Source: Legionella sp. | Lineage (GTDB): Bacteria > Pseudomonadota > Gammaproteobacteria > Legionellales > Legionellaceae | DNA length: 64,000 bases | Assembly: GCA_030680075.1 (NCBI GenBank) | Contig: JAUXWR010000088.1 | Location: 62,001 to 126,000, forward strand | Reading direction: 5' to 3' | Shown: positions 45,529 to 53,025 of the stretch, piece by piece | How the letters are laid out: every line of letters begins with the position of its first letter | Position numbering within the stretch: position 1 is the stretch's first letter | Made by a program: the position numbers and the translations under genes | The notes under the pieces: generated by a model | What the model was told of the DNA's origin: nothing | Databases searched by the model: none | The model's input: only the letters and a program-made list of their open reading frames with translations

Positions 45529-46014
45529 TCAGTGTGCAGTTTCTTCAGATTGCCCGGCTTTTGCTTTTTGCTTTTCTTCCATTTGCTGAACATAAAGCGC
45601 ATCAAAGTTAATGGGTGCCAATACTAACTGCGGGAAGCTGCCATTGATAACTTGTGACGTAATCGCTTCGCGAGCATAAGGGAAAAGGATGTTGGGGCAA
45701 AAGCTGCCTAATAGATGTTCTAATTGCTGATTGACCGCACCTTGAATGGTGAATATACCCGCTTGTTTGACTTCACATAAGAAAGCCACAGCATTTTGAT
45801 TTTTAACAGTAGCAGTAACACTCAGAATAACTTCATAAACACCTTCATCCAGTTGATTATGCTTGGTGTTCAAATCAAGAGTAAGCTCAGGTTCCCATTG
45901 TTGTTGAAATGCGGCTGGTGTGCCTGGGGCTTCAAAAGAAGAATCTTTTACATAAATTCGTTGAATCATGAATTGTGCTTCATTGCCATTTTGCTCAGGA
46001 GTTGCTTCTGTCAT
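45529..46014 (-). CDS. secB: Protein-export chaperone SecB
   Basis: This 161-residue protein matches SecB throughout: IQRIYVKDSSFEAPGTP at the N-terminus, GVYEVILSVTATVKN, CPNILFPYAREAI and FPQLVLAPINFDALY. SecB tetramers hold preproteins unfolded and hand them to SecA. The acidic, Ala-rich tail is normal. It lies directly after grxC and before gpsA. Confidence 0.97.
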   Translation of the reverse strand: MTEATPEQNGNEAQFMIQRIYVKDSSFEAPGTPAAFQQQWEPELTLDLNTKHNQLDEGVYEVILSVTATVKNQNAVAFLCEVKQAGIFTIQGAVNQQLEHLLGSFCPNILFPYAREAITSQVINGSFPQLVLAPINFDALYVQQMEEKQKAKAGQSEETAH

Positions 46015-46016
46015 TT

Positions 46017-46277
46017 TTATTCCTCATTGCTTAAAAGATTATCCAATTGCCCTTGATTTTCAAGTGCATACAAGTCATCACAGCCACCTATGGGCTGATT
46101 ATTAATGAAAATTTGCGGAACAGTACGTCTTCCACTTTTAGCTATCATTTCGTCGCGTTTTGATGGTTGCTCATCAATACGAATATCCTGATAAGTGATT
46201 TTTTTCTGCTCCAGTAAATCGCGTGCTCTTATGCAATATGGGCAATAAGCAGTACTGTACATAATCACCGTAGCCAT
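46017..46277 (-). CDS. grxC: Glutaredoxin 3
   Basis: This 86-residue dithiol glutaredoxin has active site CPYC (Cys12, Cys15), a TVP cis-Pro motif (RRTVPQIFIN) and GGCDDLYAL for glutathione binding. I chose the internal ATG 46277 (MATVIMYSTAYC), where the glutaredoxin fold starts. The longer frame from 46313 overlaps yibN and would add 12 unrelated residues. Confidence 0.95.
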   Translation of the reverse strand: MATVIMYSTAYCPYCIRARDLLEQKKITYQDIRIDEQPSKRDEMIAKSGRRTVPQIFINNQPIGGCDDLYALENQGQLDNLLSNEE

Positions 46278-46281
46278 TAAA

Positions 46282-46704
46282 CTATTTTCCTTTAACGAGG
46301 GGTAAATCCGCATTTTGCCAGGCGCTAATGCCGCCTGCCAAAACTACTGGATGAGAATAACCCGCATGGCGCAGTTTTGTCGCCAACGCTCCGGACTGCA
46401 AACCCTTTGTGCAAACTAGTACTAAAGGTTTTGATTTATATTTATCCATTTTTTGTTTTTCAAAATCTTCAGGTGTGGCATTTATAGCGTTAATGATATG
46501 GCCATTGCGGTAACTGTCTTTATCTCGCAGGTCAATAATCACGGCGTTGTCTTCATTGAGAAGAGCCACTACGGCGTGTGGCGAAAGCTCTTTGGCACGT
46601 TTTTTTTGACCCAGTAATTCATTAATGAAAATGAAAAAGAGTACCAAAATCAAAATTGCCCAAAGTTCCCAGTGATTAATAATAAACTGTCCTATCTGTC
46701 CCAT
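46282..46704 (-). CDS. yibN: Membrane-anchored rhodanese-like protein (YibN type)
   Basis: This 140-residue protein has one N-terminal membrane segment (about 10-29) and a cytosolic rhodanese domain. The active-site Cys98 is in VLVCTKGLQSGALA. Sulfurtransfer or redox roles are assumed for the family. It is the first gene of the yibN-grxC-secB-gpsA operon, separated from grxC by 4 bases. Confidence 0.9.
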   Translation of the reverse strand: MGQIGQFIINHWELWAILILVLFFIFINELLGQKKRAKELSPHAVVALLNEDNAVIIDLRDKDSYRNGHIINAINATPEDFEKQKMDKYKSKPLVLVCTKGLQSGALATKLRHAGYSHPVVLAGGISAWQNADLPLVKGK

Positions 46705-46908
46705 GACTTACTCTGTAATTAATTCATAATGTTACGAATTATCCTTAGAATAGAGTTGCAACGCAAGCCATCGGGTAGATGATAATTTAATAAATGTGTT
46801 CCATAGCGCAATTCTTATCATAAACGCTCACAAGTTCTCTTACTAGTCTATGCTGTTATTAATAAGTTTCGTTAATCCTCTCAGTTTGGAATGCATGGAG
46901 CAGGCAGT

Positions 46909-48120
46909 ATGAGAATATTATTTATAAACACCGGCCCATGGGGTACAGGAAGTTTTACCGTTGTAAGGGGTCTTTCAAAAGAACTATTAAAACTAGGCCA
47001 CAGGGTGAAGATTTTTTTTCCGGATTCAAATTTGGCATCAAGCGATAGAGAAGAGTATTACAGCAATGAAGAACTTTACAAAATCTGGCGTTTTCCGTTG
47101 AAAACCAGCCAATCAGGAATTCATACCTTTCCCTTGATGATAAGCGATCCCCATCCCAGAAATCCCAATGCTATTACTTTTAAAGAGCTAAGTGATGAAC
47201 AGATAAGTTTCTATGAAAATGAGTTTCGTGAGGAGCTCTCGAGTGTTATTGATTCGTTTAAACCTGATATTATTGAATGCCATCATATTTGGTATCCTAG
47301 TTGGATTCTTCATCAAATGGGTCTTGACTATATTGTCACGGCTCACCACAGCGATCAGCTGGGTTTTTTATTTGACAAACGAGTTCAACCAAAAGCGATA
47401 GCCGGTGCACGAGGGGCTAAAAAAATTATTGCTATCTCAGATTCGGTTAAAAAAGAAGTGGAAACGCTTTATGGTGTTGATGAAAGCGAGGTTGTTGTTG
47501 TAGAGAACGGTTATGATCGCGATGTTTTTTACGAAAAGAGGGAAGATAAGGCCGCGGTTCTTCGCAAATTTAATATCAGTGCAGGTGATAATGACTTGAT
47601 TATTAGTTTCGCCGGCAAATTATCTCAAACAAAGGGGTTTGATATATTGTTGCAAGCGAACAAGCTATTAGAGCCTGGTCTGTCTATTCAGATTATAGTG
47701 ATGGGCGCTGGTGAACTTGTCGACATATGTCGGGATATGGATAAAAATTCTTTTAGTTTAAAAAATGTGCATATAGTCGGGCATCTAGCGCCTGAAATGG
47801 TTGCAGAGCTCCATAATATTTCTTTACTCAGTGTTATGCCCTCACGTAGTGAGGGTTTTGGTGTTTCTTGTCTTGAAGCGATGGCTTGTGGACTGCCAAT
47901 GGTCGTCACGCGTTGTGGAGGGCCGGAACAATTTGCAGTCGGAAAGATTATTGATAAAGGCTCGCCCCAACAATTGGCAGATGCGATAATGACTATCTTG
48001 AAATTACCCTCGCCCGAGTATCAGAAGCTCCGTCAGGAAGCTCTTCGGGTTGCAGGTAATTTTTCTTCAGCGGCCATTACTCAAAAACATTTACAAATTT
48101 ATCAATCAATAAAAAGGTAA
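46909..48120 (+). CDS. GT4 family glycosyltransferase
   Basis: This 403-residue GT-B enzyme has an N-terminal domain starting RILFINTGPWGTGSF. Its C-terminal nucleotide-sugar domain shows ISFAGKLSQTKGFDILLQA, the E-x7-E motif region in SRSEGFGVSCLEAMACGLPMV, and GGPEQF. It probably adds a sugar to a lipid or surface glycan; donor and acceptor are unknown. ATG 46909 has ggag at suitable distance; ATG 46891 would add six residues. No other glycan gene is adjacent, so it may be a stand-alone modifier. Confidence 0.9.
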   Translation: MRILFINTGPWGTGSFTVVRGLSKELLKLGHRVKIFFPDSNLASSDREEYYSNEELYKIWRFPLKTSQSGIHTFPLMISDPHPRNPNAITFKELSDEQISFYENEFREELSSVIDSFKPDIIECHHIWYPSWILHQMGLDYIVTAHHSDQLGFLFDKRVQPKAIAGARGAKKIIAISDSVKKEVETLYGVDESEVVVVENGYDRDVFYEKREDKAAVLRKFNISAGDNDLIISFAGKLSQTKGFDILLQANKLLEPGLSIQIIVMGAGELVDICRDMDKNSFSLKNVHIVGHLAPEMVAELHNISLLSVMPSRSEGFGVSCLEAMACGLPMVVTRCGGPEQFAVGKIIDKGSPQQLADAIMTILKLPSPEYQKLRQEALRVAGNFSSAAITQKHLQIYQSIKR

Positions 48121-48133
48121 GCAGGGGGGCGGG

Positions 48134-49201
48134 TTACTCCACAATAATCGGTGGAAATTTACCGGCATAGTTTAATGGTTTTTGACTAAGAGCCATTGCT
48201 ATGGTTAAAGCAGTTTTCATAAATGGGCTAGCCAACTCATCATTTGCGAAAGTTGCAGTCGGGGTGCCTTCATCACATTGGCGGCGAATCCGACTATCCA
48301 GTGGTAATTGACCCAGCAGTGGAATGTTGAAATTATTACTCAGTTTTTCGCCACCGCCTTTCCCAAAAAGCGCATCCTCGTGACCACATTGACTACAAAT
48401 ATGTGAGGACATATTCTCAACCACGCCAAGAACATCAATGCCGGTGGTTTCAAACATTTTAATAGCTTTCTCTGCATCCAGCGTCGCCACATTTTGCGGT
48501 GTGGTTACAACAACCGCGGCTGTTAAAGGGATTTTTTGGACGAGACTTAATTGAATGTCGCCAGTTCCAGGTGGAAGGTCTATGAATAAATAATCCAAGT
48601 CATCCCATAAGGTGATATCGAGCATTTGAATCAATGATTTAGCGAGCATAGGACCGCGCCAAATCAATGCTTGGTCGCCTTTGGTCAAATAACCTATCGA
48701 CATTGCCTGAACGCCGTGAGCGAGCACCGGTAAATAATGCTCACCACTTATTTGAACAGGCTCATGTTTGCCCAGCATTAAAGGGATGCTCGGGCCATAA
48801 ATATCAGCATCCAGAATACCCACTTTAGCGCCCGCGCGCGCCAGGGCGGTGGCAAGATTGATAGTCACGGTTGATTTGCCAACGCCACCTTTACCAGACG
48901 CAATGGCAATGGTATTTTTGACGTTACGTAGCCCCTTACCCGGCAGTTGTGTATGGTGTGCCTTAATGAAAAAATCCAGATCAAAATCAACCTGCAAAGA
49001 AGGAAATTCTTCAAGCAAAGCGGATTTTAATAATGGTATCAGGCTTTTTTGTAGCGAGAGCAGAGGAAATCCCGCTTGTAGATGAACGGATAACTGATTG
49101 TTTTTCTCAATGAATGTTGTTTTTATACCCATTTCTTCCAGGGTTAGTCCAAGCAATGGGTCAGCAATTGAATTCACTATATCGGCAGCGCGAGTAGGCA
49201 T
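48134..49201 (-). CDS. mrp: Iron-sulfur cluster carrier ATPase Mrp/ApbC
   Basis: This 355-residue P-loop protein has an N-terminal MIP18-like domain of about 90 residues, a deviant Walker A GKGGVGKSTV and a Walker B region (YLFIDLPPGTGD). The CxxC metal-binding motif is in SHICSQCGHEDALFG. Mrp/ApbC dimers bind and transfer Fe-S clusters. It is convergent with the glycosyltransferase, 13 bp apart. Confidence 0.95.
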   Translation of the reverse strand: MPTRAADIVNSIADPLLGLTLEEMGIKTTFIEKNNQLSVHLQAGFPLLSLQKSLIPLLKSALLEEFPSLQVDFDLDFFIKAHHTQLPGKGLRNVKNTIAIASGKGGVGKSTVTINLATALARAGAKVGILDADIYGPSIPLMLGKHEPVQISGEHYLPVLAHGVQAMSIGYLTKGDQALIWRGPMLAKSLIQMLDITLWDDLDYLFIDLPPGTGDIQLSLVQKIPLTAAVVVTTPQNVATLDAEKAIKMFETTGIDVLGVVENMSSHICSQCGHEDALFGKGGGEKLSNNFNIPLLGQLPLDSRIRRQCDEGTPTATFANDELASPFMKTALTIAMALSQKPLNYAGKFPPIIVE

Positions 49202-49339
49202 GGTATTTACTTATCTGGTAAGGGGTCAAAGTGGCCATGATAACGCACCCTTTGTCGATATTAAACGATAATTTTTTAGGCAATGATAAGACATTGCTGC
49301 ATAATGATTTTTTGGGTTGAGACTTTGTTGGGAGAGGTA

Positions 49340-49834
49340 ATGACATTAAGAATTAGACCGATGCTTTTAATCGCTTTGCTAGGCTCTTCAATAATTTGCA
49401 GGGCGGATGCAGCCCCTCCCTGTCCTGATATAAGAAAAATTGAGCGAATCGGTAAAGATCTTGCTGCAAGTTTCCAAGAAGATATTTGCGCCAACGCTAT
49501 AACGCCTGTTCATGTTAAATGGGTGATAGAACAGATTTTACCAAAAATGATGAATAAGGATTTTTTAGGCGTCAATCCACCGCCAAACTGGCAATTTATG
49601 GTCGATATGGTCATTAATGACTGTTATCAAGAGGGCAATCTATGCACTAAAACCGTTCAAGAGGAATTGGCTAACTGTGTGGCAGGGCATTTACCGTTTA
49701 TTTTCTTGCAAGCAGGGCCATGGATTACCGAAAATTGTGAAAAAATTAATAAAACGGTAATCCTCAATTGGCAAGACAAAAAAGCTGTTGTGGAGCGCTG
49801 GATAGCAGCGTTTTTGCAAAAAGTGAGAGATTAA
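49340..49834 (+). CDS. Small Cys-containing exported protein of unknown function
   Basis: This 164-residue protein has a signal peptide (TLRIRPMLLIALLGSSIICRADA) and a compact mature part with six Cys (CPDI, DICAN, NDCYQ, LCTK, NCVAG, ENCEK) that could form three disulfides. It has no recognised domain. ATG 49340 is preceded by ggagagg, far better than the upstream ATG at 49283. The location is probably periplasmic. Confidence 0.75.
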   Translation: MTLRIRPMLLIALLGSSIICRADAAPPCPDIRKIERIGKDLAASFQEDICANAITPVHVKWVIEQILPKMMNKDFLGVNPPPNWQFMVDMVINDCYQEGNLCTKTVQEELANCVAGHLPFIFLQAGPWITENCEKINKTVILNWQDKKAVVERWIAAFLQKVRD

Positions 49835-49839
49835 ACTCT

Positions 49840-50226
49840 TTACACCATGCACGAGCCTAATATAACCAGCGAAGATAAAAGACCTATGCTCCAGACGAGT
49901 GATCTTATCATGGCCAGATTCATTAAATAGAGAACATGATAAAAAACCCGTGCAATAATATGCACAACTGCCAACGTTTCAACAAGGTTAGAATTATTAT
50001 TTGTAGCGATGGCGGTGAGAATTGCGATGGCAAACACCAGCAAAGACTCAAAACTATTTTGATGAGCAGCTAATGCACGGGCTCCAAAACCTTGTAAAGC
50101 CGCTTGTTGCTCTCGAGGATAATTGTTGTTATAGCCACCGGCTTGTTGCATCGCATAAGCGACAGGAATTTTTGCCAAATAAGGAAATAAGGTGGCAATA
50201 AATAAACAGGTAATTAATAAGGTCAT
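49840..50226 (-). CDS. MAPEG family membrane protein
   Basis: This 128-residue protein has four predicted membrane helices and the MAPEG motif RALAAHQNSFESLLVFA with the preceding GARA segment. MAPEG proteins include glutathione-dependent enzymes; in bacteria the substrates are mostly unknown. It is convergent with the small exported protein, 5 bp apart. Confidence 0.88.
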   Translation of the reverse strand: MTLLITCLFIATLFPYLAKIPVAYAMQQAGGYNNNYPREQQAALQGFGARALAAHQNSFESLLVFAIAILTAIATNNNSNLVETLAVVHIIARVFYHVLYLMNLAMIRSLVWSIGLLSSLVILGSCMV

Positions 50227-50656
50227 AATTTATTCTTAAAAGAGTAAGGCCGTAACACAATAAACAATTTTTTAATTCATTGTCGAGTTATTTTGGAAAT
50301 TTTTACATGAATTCTAATTTTATAAACTGCTATTATAACCGTAATTTTGAAATAACCGCTTCTTCTTTTGATGAGTCAAGTATGACGAAGTGTCTATAGA
50401 AAAATTTAGTTTGCATAGGTTTCTCCGTGAAATTTATTCTACGCTATTGAAATATAGTAGTGTATTCGAGTTTATCAATGCATGGTCTGGTCTATCAAAT
50501 AATTAGTACTGCAATCCCTAAGTTTTTAGTTGCCTCTAACATCCTGATGCCCCATTTTTAATGACACTAGGAAATGTAATATTCACTTAATCGTAACAAC
50601 CCAAATACCACAGTTCCCATGCTGCCCGAAGTATTTTTAATTCACCGATTTTTAAA
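50227..50656. other. Gap holding the left copy of a gene-end duplication
   Basis: There is no gene in these 430 bases apart from the fragment 50314-50400 described separately. The remainder is AT-rich, without a clear promoter or terminator. Confidence 0.6.
50314..50400 (-). pseudogene. Duplicated 3'-end fragment of the 535-residue gene (left direct repeat)
   Basis: 87 bases match 52938-53025 with one substitution and one missing base. They correspond to the last 22 codons, the stop and about 19 downstream bases of the gene at 52957-54564. The missing base breaks the frame, and no upstream coding sequence remains. Both copies have the same orientation and bracket about 2.5 kb of unrelated genes. 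Confidence 0.9.
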
Positions 50657-51331
50657 TTAATAATCAATTTTATCTTTTCGCGCTGCATATTGCTTCCATA
50701 CTTCGACTGCTTCTGGACGCATCAGACTTTGTTCGGAAATAGCACGGTCGGCAACTGGCTTACTTAATTCAGCATAAATAAAATCATCATCAAAGTTACC
50801 GTACTTCTTTGAATCAGCAACTGTAGCACCATAGATAATCCCATCAAGACCAGCCCAATAAGCAGTTGCAAGGCACATGGGGCACGGTTCACTCGATGTG
50901 TACAGTATATGACCCGTTAGTTTGGGGGTCTTCAATAGGGCGCACGCCTCACGAATAGCCTGCATCTCTCCGTGCCAGGTAGGATCGTTCTGGCCAACAA
51001 CATGATTAAGACCGTCTGAAATAACTGTGCCGTTCTTGTCAACTATCACTGCACCAAATGCGCCACCCGTCTTATATTTAACGCCAGCTTTGTATGAGTT
51101 AGCAATAGCGCGAGCCATAAATTCCCTATGTTTTTCCATAGGAAAGCGAGCCAAGATTTCTTCCTTGCTGAACCTTGCTATGTCACTGACCCGCCGTCCG
51201 GGATCGGCAACAACTTTTATTTCAATATCTTTATTTTCAGCAGAAAATACTACCGATGGAAAACACATGATGAGTATCTGACAAAAACAAATAAGGTAAC
51301 TGAACAACTTATAATTTCCATTGCATTTCAT
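50657..51331 (-). CDS. Exported CDA-fold deaminase, guanine deaminase-like
   Basis: This 224-residue protein has a hydrophobic, signal-like N-terminus (residues 9-30, then SAE) and a cytidine deaminase-fold domain. Zinc and catalytic residues are His120 and Glu122 (TWHGEMQAI), Cys150 and Cys153 (SSEPCPMCLA). FDDDFIYAELSKP near the end resembles GuaD-type guanine deaminases. ATG 51331 is chosen for the aggaag seven bases upstream; the frame stays open to 51403. Export would be unusual for a purine salvage enzyme. It lies in the islet between the direct repeats. Confidence 0.85.
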   Translation of the reverse strand: MKCNGNYKLFSYLICFCQILIMCFPSVVFSAENKDIEIKVVADPGRRVSDIARFSKEEILARFPMEKHREFMARAIANSYKAGVKYKTGGAFGAVIVDKNGTVISDGLNHVVGQNDPTWHGEMQAIREACALLKTPKLTGHILYTSSEPCPMCLATAYWAGLDGIIYGATVADSKKYGNFDDDFIYAELSKPVADRAISEQSLMRPEAVEVWKQYAARKDKIDY

Positions 51332-51708
51332 ATGATTACTTCCTGTTTTTGAAAATCCATATTTAAAAAAAGAAACAAGGTGCTTCGTCATGGCAAGCGA
51401 CAATATATATGAGTCGGAGTAACTAATTAACTCCCTGCTTATTTCTTTGATTTATTACATATCGCTCAGCATTGAGTTTGAAAACTCCTTTCAAACTATC
51501 TCATACATTAGTAATATTTCAAAGCCAATCTCTTATTCAATAGGGGGTTGTTAGTCCAGAACCGCCGATATTTACGGATGAATGCTGTGGAAGAACCACT
51601 TAGAGACAGAGACTTGGTTGTGATTAAACCCCCATTTTATTTACCATTATAATTAAAATTGACAGTACACCAATTTAGGTGTGCATTTAAAATAAACAGA
51701 GTTATATC
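51332..51708. other. Gap with toxin-antitoxin promoter/operator
   Basis: There is no gene in this 377-base stretch. GGGGGTT (51543-51549) and AACCCCC (51627-51633) are inverse but 77 bases apart. TTGACA at 51659-51664 is followed by the inverted repeat ACACC-aattta-GGTGT (51667-51682), placed where a -35/-10 spacer would be. That fits autorepression by the downstream antitoxin. Confidence 0.45.
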
Positions 51709-51991
51709 GTGATAACAGAAGTTCAAATTACTAAAAATGCAATAAAGGATTTAAAAAGGACTCCACTATATCTTCAGGAAAAATTTAGAGCCTGGTTAGT
51801 TGCAGTAAATAAAACTGGGCTGGAAGAAACAAGGAAACGTCCTGGCTGGCATGATGAACCTCTTTTAGGCGATCGAAAAGGGCAGAGGTCAATTCGATCT
51901 AAACAAACAGTGGCGTGCTATTTATATAATAAAGAGTAATGGAACAATTGAATTTGTAGAAGTTACGGAGGTAATGCCCCATGAATACTAA
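51709..51991 (+). pseudogene. RelE/HigB-type toxin gene broken by a frameshift
   Basis: The frame starts at GTG 51709 and reads like a RelE/ParE-fold toxin (EVQITKNAIKDLKR...LYLQEKFRAWL...GDRKGQRSIR) but leaves frame at about 51895-51900 and stops at 51939. Reading one base later continues with LNKQWRAIYIIKSNGTIEF, then VEVTEVMPHEY and stop at 51991, the usual end of such toxins. One extra base, probably the T in cga-t-cta, explains it. The repaired product would have about 93 residues and overlap the antitoxin by 11 bp. A sequencing error is possible. Confidence 0.82.
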
Positions 51992-52301
51992 ATCAAATGA
52001 TACATTAAATGCTCTAGAGGCAACAAAGGATATTTGGAATGAAATGACGTTTGGAGGGCTGGTTCACTCCTTGCGCATAAGTGATGAAATTACTCAAGTT
52101 GAATTAGCAAAGAGGGTAGGGGTTTCTAAACAATTTCTGAGTGATGTTGAGCACAATAGAAAAGACGTGGGAATTGCGTTTGCTAAAAAAATATCTGATG
52201 CTCTTGGATATTCTATAGAGCCATTGATTGAATTACTTATTAGAGATCAGTTAAGACGCCAACATCTAGATTATATTGTAGAACTTAAGCATGTTTCTTA
52301 A
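51981..52301 (+). CDS. XRE-family antitoxin / HTH regulator
   Basis: This 106-residue protein has a Cro/cI helix-turn-helix (about 33-85: ITQVELAKRVGVSKQFLSDVEHNRKDVGIAFAKK, given here as positions, key motif VSKQFLSDVE). It follows the toxin remnant with an 11-bp overlap, the HigBA-like toxin-first order. It would neutralise the toxin and repress the operon through the operator-like repeat at 51667-51682. The frame is intact although the toxin is broken. Confidence 0.85.
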   Translation: MNTKSNDTLNALEATKDIWNEMTFGGLVHSLRISDEITQVELAKRVGVSKQFLSDVEHNRKDVGIAFAKKISDALGYSIEPLIELLIRDQLRRQHLDYIVELKHVS

Positions 52302-52322
52302 ACGTAGAAATAAAAGATCATT

Positions 52323-52925
52323 ATGAAAATTTTTATCTCCCCTATCCTTTTAAAAGGAAATTTGTGTACTTTAGAACCTTTATCTTTTGATCACCACGCT
52401 GATCTTATCCAGGCTGTAGCTGATAAGGCTCTGTCTAAGCTTTGGTATACCTTTGTCCCTGAGCCAGATAAACTTAAAGAGAATATTAGTATGCGCTTAA
52501 ATATGCAGAAAGAAGGATCTATGATTCCTTTTGCTTGCATAGATAATAACTTAAATAAAGCTGTGGGTATGACTACTTTCTTAAATATTGATAAAGAAAA
52601 TCGAAGAGTAGAGATAGGCGGAACCTGGTACTGTAAAAGTATGCAACGAACAGGTTTTAATACAGAATGTAAATTTTTATTGTTAACCCATGCATTTGAA
52701 TCAATGAATTGTATCGCCGTTGAATTCCGTACACATGCTTTTAATCACCAAAGCCGAAGAGGAATTGAACGGCTGGGTGCTAAACTGGATGGGGTTTTAC
52801 GAAATCATATGATAATGCCAAATGGAACTTTGCGAGACACTTATGTTTACAGCATTATTTCCAGTGAATGGCCGACAGTAAAAGCGCATTTAGAATTTTT
52901 AAAAAACAAAGGTTATGTTAATTAG
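52323..52925 (+). CDS. GNAT acetyltransferase, RimJ/RimL type
   Basis: This 200-residue acetyltransferase has the RimJ/RimL N-terminal pattern (CTLEPLSFDHHADLIQA), a central strand pair (AVGMTTFLNID, RRVEIGGTWY) and the C-terminal FRTHAFNHQSRRGIERLGAKLDG region. The usual Q/R-x-x-G-x-A acetyl-CoA loop is degenerate (MQRTGFNTE). The target is unknown. It lies 21 bp after the antitoxin inside the repeat-bounded islet and may be cargo. Confidence 0.85.
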   Translation: MKIFISPILLKGNLCTLEPLSFDHHADLIQAVADKALSKLWYTFVPEPDKLKENISMRLNMQKEGSMIPFACIDNNLNKAVGMTTFLNIDKENRRVEIGGTWYCKSMQRTGFNTECKFLLLTHAFESMNCIAVEFRTHAFNHQSRRGIERLGAKLDGVLRNHMIMPNGTLRDTYVYSIISSEWPTVKAHLEFLKNKGYVN

Positions 52926-52937
52926 ATAGAGGGTAGG

Positions 52938-53025
52938 CTAATTTTATAAACGGCTATTATAACCGTAATTTTGAAATAACCGCTTCTTCTTTTGATGAGT
53001 CAAGTATTGACGAAGTGTCTATAGA
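52938..53025. repeat. Right copy of the 87/88-bp direct repeat
   Basis: This is the intact version of the duplicated segment. It covers the last 22 codons and the stop of the gene at 52957-54564 plus 19 bases beyond. The partner is 50314-50400. Confidence 0.9.
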
